A stretch of 33,783 nucleotides of DNA from Planctomycetaceae bacterium (GCA_024742875.1 JANSXP010000073.1:1-33783); one strand, 5' to 3'. Positions 24,885 through 33,783 are shown, counted from the stretch's first letter. The notes: a model not told the origin generated them from the letters alone. Program-made: numbers and translations.

Positions 24885-25550
24885 TCAACCCGCAGTTGAG
24901 GACTCACCGGGGCTCAACGCCAGTTGCGTCGGGGGATCGAGTCGCGAATCACTGATCGGATCCGTCAAATGTCGGCGATCTTTGATCACGCGCGCCGGCA
25001 CGCCGACCGCCACGGCGTAATCGGGAATCGGACTGAGCACGAGCGCTCCGGCGCCGATCACACAATGACGCCCCACGCTGGCAGCGACAGTGGCTCGTTC
25101 TCCAATCCATGAATCGCAACCAATGGTAATGGGCTCGCAGGCACCCTGCTGTTCACGGACCGGGACATCCAGCCGTCCAATGCCGTGCTGGCGGCAGCCA
25201 TTCATGATGGAAACATGTGATGCAATCAGAACGTCATCGTCAATCTGCACATCGCCAATCGAGCAGTAGTTTCCGATGTAGGTGGAGTTTCCGACTTCGG
25301 CGCTGCTGTGAGAAAACAAAGTGCCAAACGACACACAGGCATCGCGTCCGCAGCGCGCCAGCGTCCAGCTGAAGAACGCCTGTCGCAGCAGGACGCCCGG
25401 TGTTCCAGGGATCAGACTGAAGGCCTGCGACCAGCCGGTGATGGCCGTATCTTTGCCTCCCGCAGCACGCAGCGCAAGACAGGCGGCAACAGCAGGCAGC
25501 ACCATCACATGGGCGACAATCACCAAAGTGCGTTTGATCAGTGACTTCAT
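24885..25550 (-). CDS. Left-handed beta-helix acetyltransferase (hexapeptide repeat)
   Basis: A 221-residue protein. The first 30 residues form a hydrophobic segment, perhaps a membrane anchor. Residues about 65-200 are hexapeptide repeats of the left-handed beta-helix (VGNSTYIGNYCSIGDVQIDDDVLIASHVSI, then ITIGCDSWIGERATVAASVGRHCVIGAGALV, PIPDYAVAVGVPARVIK). The last is the typical end of O-acetyltransferases of the serine/colanic/nodulation type. It likely acetylates a sugar of a surface polysaccharide. It starts two bases after the stop of the flippase gene on the same strand, so the two form an operon. Confidence 0.88.
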   Translation of the reverse strand: MKSLIKRTLVIVAHVMVLPAVAACLALRAAGGKDTAITGWSQAFSLIPGTPGVLLRQAFFSWTLARCGRDACVSFGTLFSHSSAEVGNSTYIGNYCSIGDVQIDDDVLIASHVSIMNGCRQHGIGRLDVPVREQQGACEPITIGCDSWIGERATVAASVGRHCVIGAGALVLSPIPDYAVAVGVPARVIKDRRHLTDPISDSRLDPPTQLALSPGESSTAG

Positions 25551-25552
25551 GA

Positions 25553-27076
25553 TCAGACTTCCACGAGTTCTTCAGTGACAGGTTCAGGGACTGGCTCTGG
25601 TTGCCGTTCAGCGGGCAGCGAGCCTCCCTGTCGTTTGTGTTTCAGCCATGTGACGGCAAATTCCAGCCCCTGTTTTCCAAACAGCACAGCGCTCCACATC
25701 GCACACACCAGCACCGATGCAGCAATCTGAGCCACCGGCCCGATGTGCGGGAAGCAGGCGTAGCGCAAAATGACATACGTGGCGATGAACGCGGACGTGG
25801 TGCCGGCAAATCTGAGCCACGGGTAATTCAACTTCATCGCGCGTCGGCACATGAACAGAATTGTAAACGAGTACGTCGCATACGTGATCACTCCAGCCCA
25901 CGCAGCTCCCCAGGTGCCAAGAACGGGTATCAGTGCCACATTGGCCCCGAAGGTGACCACGACACCACCAATGGCAGCAGGCAGCATCAAACGAGTGCGT
26001 TTGGTCAGCAGCGACGGCACCTCAAACATGAAACTCAGACCAAACACGTAAAAGCCAAGCAACACCACAGAAATCAGGTCCATGGCGTCTCCGTACGCTT
26101 CCGGAGTCAGCATCGGCAGCACGGGATGCACACACAGACTGGCCCCCAGCAGCAAAATCCCCAGCCCACTGGTGAACCAGCCGAAGACGTCTTCGAAGAT
26201 ATGTCGGGCGCTGGGCAAACGCTCGATGTCGTAAATTGCGACGTGCCAGATGGAAATAAACGGCAGCAGGCAGAGCGTATTGACAGCGAATCCAATCTTG
26301 TGGGCAAACGAATACACGCCCACTTCACTCATGCTCTCCCAGATACGCAGGAAGTAGCGATCCGCTTCGTGCATCAGCATGCTGCCGAGGGCCGTGAACA
26401 CCAGCGGTGTTGCAAAGCGGTACATCTGCCAGCCGATGTCTGTGTTGATCCTGTAGCCACCACGTGTTTTGACGAACACGCACATCAAAATGGACGTGTG
26501 CAGGACGGTGGCAATCAGGTTGCCGACAAGCAGACCTTCGACCCCCATTTTCATTCCGGCGATCAACCAGACATTCAATCCGATATTCACCACCAGCCGT
26601 CCAAGAGAAATCATCACAAACACACCGGACATCTTCAGCACGCGCAGGTAGTTGTCCAGAATCATGCCCAGAACGGTGAACCACATCGTGCCGATCGCCA
26701 GCAGATAAAACCACGCTCCCTGCGTAATCTCAGTTCCCAGCGTCAGATCAGCCAGGGTCTGGCGGCCCAGAATCATGGGCACCGCCAGCACAGAGGCCAC
26801 AACGAATACCATGGTCAGTCCGGTCCACCAGACGCCGTCATGATGCTGTTCGTCGTCTCCGTCAAAGTGGTGGCGTGTGACCGCGCTGATCATCCCACCG
26901 GCGATAAACGTGGACAGAATGGCGCACGTCAGATCCAGAATTCCCACAACACCGTAGTCAGCCGTCGTCAGCGCGTGCGTGTAAAACGGCAGCAGCAGGA
27001 CTGACGTCATGCGAGTGAGGATCTGCCCGATCATATAGACCGAGGAGTGTTTCAGGAGATCGCGAACAGGTTTCAT
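25553..27076 (-). CDS. Wzx-type polysaccharide flippase
   Basis: A 507-residue integral membrane protein with about 12-14 helices (LLLPFYTHALTTADYGVVGILDL at the start is the hallmark of the polysaccharide-biosynthesis / MVF-type export family). The first 440 residues are almost all membrane segments; the last 40 are polar and rich in Pro and Glu (PAERQPEPVPEPVTEELVEV). In the family such proteins flip lipid-linked sugar units across the inner membrane. The ATG at 27074-27076 follows GGAACGGA. It is co-transcribed with the acetyltransferase; the methyltransferase lies 64 bases upstream. No Wzy polymerase or glycosyltransferase is in the window. Confidence 0.9.
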   Translation of the reverse strand: MKPVRDLLKHSSVYMIGQILTRMTSVLLLPFYTHALTTADYGVVGILDLTCAILSTFIAGGMISAVTRHHFDGDDEQHHDGVWWTGLTMVFVVASVLAVPMILGRQTLADLTLGTEITQGAWFYLLAIGTMWFTVLGMILDNYLRVLKMSGVFVMISLGRLVVNIGLNVWLIAGMKMGVEGLLVGNLIATVLHTSILMCVFVKTRGGYRINTDIGWQMYRFATPLVFTALGSMLMHEADRYFLRIWESMSEVGVYSFAHKIGFAVNTLCLLPFISIWHVAIYDIERLPSARHIFEDVFGWFTSGLGILLLGASLCVHPVLPMLTPEAYGDAMDLISVVLLGFYVFGLSFMFEVPSLLTKRTRLMLPAAIGGVVVTFGANVALIPVLGTWGAAWAGVITYATYSFTILFMCRRAMKLNYPWLRFAGTTSAFIATYVILRYACFPHIGPVAQIAASVLVCAMWSAVLFGKQGLEFAVTWLKHKRQGGSLPAERQPEPVPEPVTEELVEV

Positions 27077-27140
27077 TCATCCGTTCCGGACAGGTGACGC
27101 AGGATGCGTGGAAATATGCTGAAAACACAGTGGAAAAACG

Positions 27141-28088
27141 TCAGGAAACCCCAACAGCAGCAATCTGTGCCTGGTCGGCTGAGCGCCGCTGCGCGTTCGG
27201 CTGAGTCCGGTTCTCTCCGACGGGCGGACGTTCCAAGACCACCCAGATGTAGGCAGTAAAGAACTCACGCAGTAGCGGAACTTTCAGCAGTGGTGTCGTC
27301 CATGCGGCCCACTTCGAACTGAATCGTTCGGAGTGAACGCGGAAGTCGAGTGACGACTCGTCGAACACCCGTTCAAAATCACGAATCAGATACTTGTTGA
27401 GATAGTCTGTGGGAATCGTCGAGTAATCGAACTTGTCCGCGAGGCGTTCTCCCTGCTCATCGAAATCGTGCATATTGGGCCGGTAGAAATCGGACTGATA
27501 AATCCGACGACACACTCGCAGCATGGACGCTTCACCAAACACCACGTGTGCCCAGGGCACGGGCATCGTGGACCACAAATGCGGCGCGAAAGGGTGATAC
27601 CAGCCCCAGGTGCCAATCAGCATGCGTCCGCCGGGCCTGAGCACGCGATAGCACTGTTCCAGAATGGGAGCCGGACAGGCAACGTGCTCGAATACGTCGT
27701 AGCAGAAAATCGTGTCGATCGACTCATCCCGCACGGGGAGTTCTGTGGTGGACCCCACCCGAAACTCCAGATTCTCTTTCGTATGGTTCTGCTGTGCCTG
27801 CCGAACGGCCGGTTCGTCAATATCAACGCCCACCACTCGGCGTGCTCCGGCGTCCAGATAGCCGCCGGAAATCGCACCGTCGTAACATCCCAGATCAAGA
27901 ACCACCTGATCGCGGTAAGGCACCTGATAACGTTCAGCTGCATCCAGAACCCGGCGGACACACTGCCTCCGGTAGTCCGCATAGCTGTCGCTGTCAGCAA
28001 GCGCGTCAGACATTTCTTCTGACTGCCCCATGTTGCGGGTGTACATTCGCTTGGCGATTGCGAACAGCAGATCGTCAGCCAGTTTCAT
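27141..28088 (-). CDS. Class I SAM-dependent methyltransferase
   Basis: A 315-residue methyltransferase. From the ATG at 28086-28088, motif I is VVLDLGCYDGAISG (about 61-74), motif II VVGVDIDEPAV, and the motif III region gives IFCYDVFEHV with LRPGGRMLIGTW. The C-terminal third is less typical and has WGWYHPFAPHLWSTM, which may hold substrate residues. The frame continues 105 codons upstream to 28403, but those residues look like non-coding translation, so I use the later start. The substrate is unknown; the neighbouring flippase and acetyltransferase make a glycan or lipid-linked sugar plausible. Confidence 0.85.
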   Translation of the reverse strand: MKLADDLLFAIAKRMYTRNMGQSEEMSDALADSDSYADYRRQCVRRVLDAAERYQVPYRDQVVLDLGCYDGAISGGYLDAGARRVVGVDIDEPAVRQAQQNHTKENLEFRVGSTTELPVRDESIDTIFCYDVFEHVACPAPILEQCYRVLRPGGRMLIGTWGWYHPFAPHLWSTMPVPWAHVVFGEASMLRVCRRIYQSDFYRPNMHDFDEQGERLADKFDYSTIPTDYLNKYLIRDFERVFDESSLDFRVHSERFSSKWAAWTTPLLKVPLLREFFTAYIWVVLERPPVGENRTQPNAQRRSADQAQIAAVGVS

Positions 28089-28587
28089 CGAGCCGTCCCG
28101 TGCAGAGTCACAGATGGTGAAATCGTTGTACCGGATCAACAAAGCCGGTCTCTGTCCTGCGGTGTTTCCCAATGTCAACTCGCCAGGACGCATCCATCGC
28201 CGGAAGGGTAGGTCGCAAACCGGGGTAGCTGGCAGAAACCAGCGTGATTCAGCCCCTCGAAAGCGAATCGGTGGCAGTGGTTTTCCGATCGTGACCTTTC
28301 TACCAGCCTCTTCAGCCTGTTGCCGCGGAACATCACCTGAGAAAAGGCGGCCTGTGAGTCGGCACCAGCCATCAGACGGGCAAAGCGCGGTGTTTGAATC
28401 CACCGACGTGTCTGCACGACCGTTACAGCCGCTGCAATACGGTGTCGATCACGGTGGCGACGGAAATCCAGTACACGAATTCGCCGGCGATTGCAGCGTG
28501 TGCGACCTAGCTTCCAACCGACAGTCGCGGGCTCACGCTGCGCTATTTGACTGCCGGCGCTCAACAGATCACTGGAAAGAAACCACG
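28089..28587. other. Divergent intergenic region, no gene seen
   Basis: About 500 bases between the methyltransferase and the plus-strand gene at 28588. Both strands are open for long stretches (the methyltransferase frame extends to 28403; the plus frame extends back to 28030), but the residues show no family similarity, and ribosome sites and export signals are missing. It should hold the promoters of both genes; I could not pick them out. Confidence 0.4.
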
Positions 28588-29319
28588 ATGACCAACACAG
28601 CCACTGCAAAACCTGAAAACCCGTTCCTGGCTCGGGGAGACTATTCGCCCGAATCTGTCCAGTTGATGCGGGCCATGAGTCGCTACCGAAGGGAAACGGG
28701 CAGCCAGTTCTCCACGCCCGCTCAGGTGCTTGCGGTCGTCAAAAGCATTGGGTTTGAATTGCCCTCAGAGATGTCAGACGACGATCAGGTACGTCTGTTT
28801 GCTTTGGCCATGGAACGCTACAAGGCCATGGAAAAAATCTCACACCCCACATGTGACGACGTCCTGAAGGTCGTGCGCCGGCTGGGATTTGTCCAGGCGG
28901 AGCCTGAGGCCGCCTTTTCGGTCGAAGGGCTTCCAATCGATCGACGCCGACGCGAGGAAGACTCGCGGGAAGACAAGTCTGAACGCCGAGCCTCGCTGGA
29001 GCCCAGCCCACAGGAGATGCTCGATCTGACAGAAGAGGAACACGAGTTTCTGGATCAGCTCAAGCATCTGCGGGAAGTCACCGGCCGCCAGTTCGCCTCG
29101 TCCGAAGAGTTGCTCAGCATCCTGTGGGACCTTGGCTATCGTCCGGTCAACGAAGAGGGCTACCTCGAAGAATGGCTGGCCGAAGACGCCCGCTGCGCTG
29201 CCCAGGCGGCGTTCACCGGGGCTGTGGAAGCTCGCCTGGCCAGCCAGAGCGACGGGCAGTTTCTGACATGTCGCGGCATCTTTGAAATCATCGACCACAT
29301 TGGATTTCGCCGGGACTAG
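28588..29319 (+). CDS. Protein of four repeated helix-(F/H)x(T/S)-VLxVVxxIGF units, unknown family
   Basis: A 243-residue protein, probably cytoplasmic: no signal peptide or membrane segment. The ATG at 28588 follows GGAAAGA. The protein is built from four similar units: residues 25-58 (GSQFSTPAQVLAVVKSIGF), 70-102 (ISHPTCDDVLKVVRRLGF), 154-186 (GRQFASSEELLSILWDLGY) and 209-241 (DGQFLTCRGIFEIIDHIGF). Each pairs one helix with a short conserved piece ending in I/L-G-F/Y. A charged linker (115-145, DRRRREEDSREDKSERR) separates the two pairs. I recognise no known domain, and the role cannot be stated. It precedes the giant surface protein by 86 bases, possibly in one transcript. Confidence 0.75.
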   Translation: MTNTATAKPENPFLARGDYSPESVQLMRAMSRYRRETGSQFSTPAQVLAVVKSIGFELPSEMSDDDQVRLFALAMERYKAMEKISHPTCDDVLKVVRRLGFVQAEPEAAFSVEGLPIDRRRREEDSREDKSERRASLEPSPQEMLDLTEEEHEFLDQLKHLREVTGRQFASSEELLSILWDLGYRPVNEEGYLEEWLAEDARCAAQAAFTGAVEARLASQSDGQFLTCRGIFEIIDHIGFRRD

Positions 29320-29405
29320 CGGCTGCGGCCACCTATTCTTCCTGCTTCCATAATGAGAGCCAGACTTTGCTTTTCTGGGGCCTCCCTAACTCTGAAAGCC
29401 GCATT

Positions 29406-32400
29406 GTGCACGCCAAAACCAAGCCTGAAATTGAAGTTCTCGAACCACTGCTGCTCATGTCAGCCTCCGGTGTGGATATTGATGTCGCTGATTTCAGCGC
29501 CGCCGACATTCAGACCACGGATGCCGCAGAGGCTGTCGTCGAAGGTGGTGGCGGCGATGACCTGCTGATCGCCACTGGCGGCACCAACGTGCTGCAGGGG
29601 GGCACCGGTGACGATGTTCTGATGTCGCTCGGTGGCACCAATTTTATGCTCGGCGGGGAAGGTAATGACACGGCCGCCTACTCCGGCAGTCAGGCCGACT
29701 ACGTCATTGAAGACCAGGGGTTCGGCATTTTGGCGGTGACCAGTGAAACCGGAAAGGACTTCCTGACGGGGATCGAGTCCATACGCTTCAGTGACGGAGT
29801 GGTCAACGTGGCACAATGGCTCAGTGGAGATCAGTCGACTGAGTCAGGCAGCTCCGCCGTGTCCGAATCACTTGCACCGGAGCCGGCAGAGCTCGCGCCG
29901 GAACCGGTGCTGGAGCCACTCCTAGCCGTCGACATTTCTGCCGTTCCTGAAACGGCGCCGACAGCGCCCCCTGCACCAGACGCGCCTCCTGCACCAGACG
30001 CGGCCGCTGCGACACCGGAGACCGCGGCCGTTTCCGCAAATCCTCCGTCCGTCTCTTCCCCCTCAGGCAGTGACACGGGTGAATCCATTGCAGCCACGGG
30101 AGCGGCCGTGTCTGTGGAAGCTGCCGTCAGCGGACAGCAGTCTGAAACAGTGGTTCACTACGCCGAGACCAGTGAAGTCACTCTCGTACAGGCCTGCGAA
30201 GCCGCCCCGGATCCTATTCCCTATCTGGCCGAACCAGCCGGGGAGAATGACGCACCGGAAGCGAATAACGAATGTGTGAAACTGGAGGTCAGTGTCGAAC
30301 AAACCGGTGAGAAGACTGAACGGCAGACGATCCAGCTGTCAGAATCCAGTTCCGAAACCATCGAGCTGAAGGTCACAGAAGGCACGGGCAGGGTATTTGA
30401 CTTCAACGCCACCACCACTGTACTGACGGAAGATGTCTGGTTCCTGGAGAATGACACGCCGGTGGCCGAAGACGAATTTCAGGTCACCACGGCAGACGAC
30501 GGCCGGGATGATGCCAACTCGACAATCAACCTGCTCACCAATGATACAGATCAGTTTGGCAGTGACCTGGTCATCAGCGCGGTCGCAGGCAGCGCGAACA
30601 ACATCGGCCAGTGGGTACCTGGCAGCAACGGTGGCGTGTTTCAGATCAACGCTGATGGCAGCTTCAATTTCTCCGCGGAAGGCGAGTTCGATGCCCTGGG
30701 CTCAGGCGAGTCTGCTCAAACAGAACTGGAGTATCTGGTCGATGACGGCAACGGCGGCACAGACACCGCAAAAATCGTCATGCGAATTGATGGTGAGCAG
30801 AATGAGTGCCCCATCTGCGTCCGGGAACAAAAGTTCATCGTGGAGTTTGCCTACAACAACGGCGACGGCCGTGAAGTCACCATCGATCTGTCCGACAGCA
30901 TCCGCGACGCCGATGGAGACGACCTGACGTACGAATTGAATTTCGCCGAGTCGTATCAGCTCGAGGGCACCAAAGGGAAACCAGGGTTCTTCGGGTGGAA
31001 GGTCAACAGCTTCGATCCGCAAACCGGCGAGCTGAATCTGCAGGTATACACCGAACAGCGTGACAACTGGCAGTACGATGCCTACAAGATCTCGGACATT
31101 TTCGTCGGCGGTCGCAACGCCTACACGCCGTTCAGCTTTACCGCCACCGACACCTCCGGCATGAGCGTGGACTGCCAGTTCGGTCTGCGGGTGCAGGACG
31201 TGGACTACGATTCCCCCGTCGCTCTGGACCTGAATGGAGACGGTGAAATTGGTGTCACAGGCCAGACGACGTCCATCGATAAGTCGGGCATCACGGACAT
31301 CGGCCGAACGGTCGAATTTGACATCGACAATGACGGCGAAAAGGACACGATCGAGTGGTTCGCCGGAGACGGAGACGGCATTCTGGTGGACAACCGCGAC
31401 GGCAATGCGGCTGCAGAAATGGACGGTGGACGGCTGTTTGGGGACGAAGGCGGAAAGTACGCCAACGGCTATGAAAAACTGGCGGAACTGGATTCCGACA
31501 GCAACGGCGTCCTGGAAGGAAGCGAACTGGATGGCCTGGAAGTCTGGGTGGACGACGGCGACGCACAGGTGGAGTCCGGTGAGTTCCGCACGCTGCAGGA
31601 TCTGGGAATTTTCCGTCTGAGCACCACCATGTCAGTCGTGAACGATGTTGATGGACGCGAACTGATGCAGTCATCCGCCACCATCAACGTGGAGGCTGCC
31701 CGGATGGTGGAGTACAGTCTGTCCGGCGCGGACGCGGCACTGTTTGAAATCAATCAGTCCACCGGTGAAGTGTGCTTCAAATCCGCTCCGGACTATGAGC
31801 AGCCACAGGATGCAGACGGCGACAACATCTACGAACTCACGCTGCAGCGCGTGGTCAACGGTCGTACGATTTCTCAGACAGTGGAAATTGCGGTCTGTGA
31901 CAAAGTGGCCACTAACACGATCAATCAGGCCGCAGTGGCCAGCGGCAATGTCCTGGCCAACGACACCGATGCCAACGGCGATACGCTCACCGCCACACTC
32001 GTGACTGGTCCGCAGAATGGCACTCTCATTCTCAACTCCGACGGCAGCTATGAGTACCGCCCGAATGATGGCTTCACAGGCGTTGACACGTTTACCTACG
32101 AAGCGTCCGATGGCAACGGGGGCACCGACACAGCAGAAGTCTGTATCGACGTCATGCCGAACGACGGCTCCGACAACAACAGCCCTGTGGCAGAAAAAGA
32201 CTTCAACACGACCAGCAAAGACGTCTCTGTCAGCGGCAACGTGGGGAGCAATGACACGGACGCCGACGGTGATCAGCTGACATTCTCACTGAAAAAATCA
32301 GCGCTGAATGGTGTGGTCGCTCTGGCCAGTGACGGTTCTTATACCTACACGCCGAACGCCGGATTCACGGGAACCGACACCTTCTGTTATCAGGTTGAAG

Positions 32401-33710
32401 ACTGCAACGGTGGCGTCGACGTGGTGGAAGTCTGCATTCAGGTGGACGACACCACCAACATCATCGATGCCACGGACGATGAGTACACAACAAGGACCAA
32501 CACTGATGTCAGCGGAAACGTGCTGGACAACGATGTGGACCCGGAAGGCGATCAGCTGCTGGTCACAGAAATGACGGATGTCCGGACCACGGCCGGAGGA
32601 ACCGTCACGCTCAACTCTGACGGCTCATTCATCTTCCGCCCGGCCAGCGGTTTTACCGGTACCGACTCTTTTGTTTACGAATCGTCGGACAGCGCGGGCA
32701 ATGTGACCACGGCCAATGTCGTGATCAATGTGGAACCTCTGAGCAATTCGCTTGTGGATGACATTTACACGACAGAAGCCGGGCAGGAAATCAGAGCGGA
32801 CGTTACCGTAAACGACTCCATCAGCAGCCAGCGGACCAGCGTTCGCCTCGTCGATGGTCCCGACAATGGAACGCTGCTGCTGAACCGCGATGGCACGTTT
32901 CGCTACACGGCCAATGAAGGCTTTTCCGGCACCGACACGTTTCGCTATGCCGTGGGGTGCGGCGGTGCGGAAGTCGCCACTGTCACCCTGATCACAACGC
33001 AGGTGCAGTACGACACGACGTATAACGGATCGGGCATGGACGGGCTGGTCTGGGGCGACCCGCATTTCCGCGGCGATGATGGCGGATTCTACGACGTGCA
33101 GGGCGAAGCCGGACGCGTCTACAACCTGCTCAGTGACAGCGATCTGCAGCTGAATGCCCGGTTCATCTACTGGCAGGGCGAAGTGGCCGACGGCACCGTA
33201 CTTGGTGCATTCGGGCTGACCATGGGCGATGACAGACTGGAAGTGGACCTGAACGGTGGATCGCTCAACGGCGATCCGCTGGAAGTCGGCACAACACAGA
33301 CCACCAAAGGTTCAGTCAGCTACGACGGAACAGTCACCACCGTGGATACCGGTGACTATCTCCTGACGATGACTCGACAGGACGGCCTGTTTGCCCTTCG
33401 AATTAAGGTCGTGGATCCGTTCAGCGACCTGGTCGCACCGCACGGACTTTGGGGGCAGACCGTGGATGCCGATTCCGAAGCACGTGACGGTGACTTCTAC
33501 AAGGACAACTACGAATACGGGCTGCAGGGCGGAGGAGCGCTGGATCGCATTGCGGATGACGGCAGCATCGTTCGCTCGGAACGCGGCGACATGACGGCCT
33601 ACCAGTTGTATGAAACGGCGGGACTGTTCAGCACTTCCGCGCTGTACCCGGAAGGCAGTCCGTTCTTCCGCTTCGGCGCCGAGACGGGGACCGGCCTGAC
33701 GCGGCTGTAA
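29406..33710 (+). CDS. Giant LEPR-XLL / cadherin-like / VWD surface protein
   Basis: A 1434-residue acidic, probably surface-bound or secreted protein. The GTG at 29406 is preferred because it places an LEPR-XLL-type motif (LEPLLLMSA, 12-20) near the N-terminus; a TTG at 29367 would add 13 residues. In order: an RTX-like Ca2+ segment (47-91, GGGGDDLL, GGTGDDVL, GGEGND); an Ala/Pro/Glu linker (about 140-235); a VCBS-type domain (348-462); a beta-rich domain to about 600; an EF-hand-like Ca2+ region (606-740, DLNGDGE, DIDNDGEKD, DSDSNGVLEG); a cadherin-like domain (768-832); four tandem-95/VCBS-like repeats (833-919, 926-1015, 1022-1110, 1116-1199), each ending in F-T/S-G-x-D-x-F; and a VWD-like C-terminus (WGDPHF at 1216-1221, GLWGQTVDAD). 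Likely adhesion or cell-surface structure, stabilised by Ca2+. Confidence 0.9.
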   Translation: MHAKTKPEIEVLEPLLLMSASGVDIDVADFSAADIQTTDAAEAVVEGGGGDDLLIATGGTNVLQGGTGDDVLMSLGGTNFMLGGEGNDTAAYSGSQADYVIEDQGFGILAVTSETGKDFLTGIESIRFSDGVVNVAQWLSGDQSTESGSSAVSESLAPEPAELAPEPVLEPLLAVDISAVPETAPTAPPAPDAPPAPDAAAATPETAAVSANPPSVSSPSGSDTGESIAATGAAVSVEAAVSGQQSETVVHYAETSEVTLVQACEAAPDPIPYLAEPAGENDAPEANNECVKLEVSVEQTGEKTERQTIQLSESSSETIELKVTEGTGRVFDFNATTTVLTEDVWFLENDTPVAEDEFQVTTADDGRDDANSTINLLTNDTDQFGSDLVISAVAGSANNIGQWVPGSNGGVFQINADGSFNFSAEGEFDALGSGESAQTELEYLVDDGNGGTDTAKIVMRIDGEQNECPICVREQKFIVEFAYNNGDGREVTIDLSDSIRDADGDDLTYELNFAESYQLEGTKGKPGFFGWKVNSFDPQTGELNLQVYTEQRDNWQYDAYKISDIFVGGRNAYTPFSFTATDTSGMSVDCQFGLRVQDVDYDSPVALDLNGDGEIGVTGQTTSIDKSGITDIGRTVEFDIDNDGEKDTIEWFAGDGDGILVDNRDGNAAAEMDGGRLFGDEGGKYANGYEKLAELDSDSNGVLEGSELDGLEVWVDDGDAQVESGEFRTLQDLGIFRLSTTMSVVNDVDGRELMQSSATINVEAARMVEYSLSGADAALFEINQSTGEVCFKSAPDYEQPQDADGDNIYELTLQRVVNGRTISQTVEIAVCDKVATNTINQAAVASGNVLANDTDANGDTLTATLVTGPQNGTLILNSDGSYEYRPNDGFTGVDTFTYEASDGNGGTDTAEVCIDVMPNDGSDNNSPVAEKDFNTTSKDVSVSGNVGSNDTDADGDQLTFSLKKSALNGVVALASDGSYTYTPNAGFTGTDTFCYQVEDCNGGVDVVEVCIQVDDTTNIIDATDDEYTTRTNTDVSGNVLDNDVDPEGDQLLVTEMTDVRTTAGGTVTLNSDGSFIFRPASGFTGTDSFVYESSDSAGNVTTANVVINVEPLSNSLVDDIYTTEAGQEIRADVTVNDSISSQRTSVRLVDGPDNGTLLLNRDGTFRYTANEGFSGTDTFRYAVGCGGAEVATVTLITTQVQYDTTYNGSGMDGLVWGDPHFRGDDGGFYDVQGEAGRVYNLLSDSDLQLNARFIYWQGEVADGTVLGAFGLTMGDDRLEVDLNGGSLNGDPLEVGTTQTTKGSVSYDGTVTTVDTGDYLLTMTRQDGLFALRIKVVDPFSDLVAPHGLWGQTVDADSEARDGDFYKDNYEYGLQGGGALDRIADDGSIVRSERGDMTAYQLYETAGLFSTSALYPEGSPFFRFGAETGTGLTRL

Positions 33711-33741
33711 AGCGTGCCGCGTTGCCGTCAGCAAAGACAAG

Positions 33742-33771
33742 AGCGTGCCGCGGCACTGACGCGGCCCGCTC
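33742..33771 (+). terminator. Possible terminator hairpin after the giant surface gene
   Basis: Starting at 33741, a 12-bp stem with one mismatch (GAGCGTGCCGCG against CGCGGCCCGCTC, 33760-33771) has a 7-base loop. The T-rich tail is weak (TGTTGTATT). It lies about 30 bases after the stop at 33710. Confidence 0.5.
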
Positions 33772-33783
33772 TGTTGTATTGCC

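Noticed and set aside
25601-27004. 467-codon plus-strand open frame opposite the flippase
   Set aside because: The translation is full of His, Gln and Asn with no hydrophobic core, as expected for antisense of a membrane protein.
28089-28403. 105-codon N-terminal extension of the methyltransferase
   Set aside because: It contains no known domain or signal and its composition resembles non-coding DNA; the ATG at 28088 starts right before the domain.
28030-28587. 186-codon upstream extension of the four-repeat protein
   Set aside because: It overlaps the methyltransferase, has random composition, and the ATG at 28588 has a ribosome site.

Overview
The window looks like chromosome of a planctomycete, probably from the Planctomycetaceae. 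The evidence is a secreted sulfatase beside 3-keto-disaccharide hydrolase (DUF1080) proteins, a giant surface protein with an LEPR-XLL-type N-terminus, an S9 ribosomal protein with a long acidic N-terminal extension, and a generally G+C-rich, loosely packed layout. I see no phage, insertion sequence, CRISPR array or integration site. This is core chromosome mixed with secreted-enzyme and cell-surface genes.

Left part (1-6300): the tail of a plus-strand gene, then a run of minus-strand genes read from right to left. These are MutY adenine glycosylase, a small TPR protein, a sulfatase translationally coupled to a TIM-barrel sugar isomerase-like protein, and two DUF1080 proteins. The last four look like a small exported glycan-degradation set. 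A divergent 0.5-kb region then leads to gyrA (6817-9588), which has a candidate promoter, a hairpin in its leader and a strong bidirectional terminator after it.

Middle (9700-16000): minus-strand genes for a Gly/Asn-rich membrane protein, a DUF456 membrane protein, the Mg2+ transporter MgtE, the ribosomal pair rplM-rpsI with its own terminator, a rhomboid protease, and tRNA-Gln(CTG) with a clear promoter and terminator. On the plus strand follow a STAS-domain protein and an AmpG-like transporter.

Right part (18200-33783): a minus-strand pair (PQQ-type beta-propeller and SMP-30/gluconolactonase), a BNR/sialidase-like protein, an exported Tyr/Ser-rich repeat protein overlapping tail-to-tail with a TPR-PhoD phosphatase, and a surface-polysaccharide group (acetyltransferase, Wzx-type flippase, methyltransferase). 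Last come a four-repeat protein of unknown family and a 1434-residue cadherin-like/VWD surface protein.

The items most worth a second look are these. MutY has Glu where the family has its catalytic Asp and has lost the FSH loop that senses 8-oxoguanine. The small protein at 28588-29319 is built from four copies of one motif. The gyrA leader carries a terminator-like hairpin, and GyrA has non-canonical residues at the quinolone positions. I found no clearly new multi-gene defence or mobile system.
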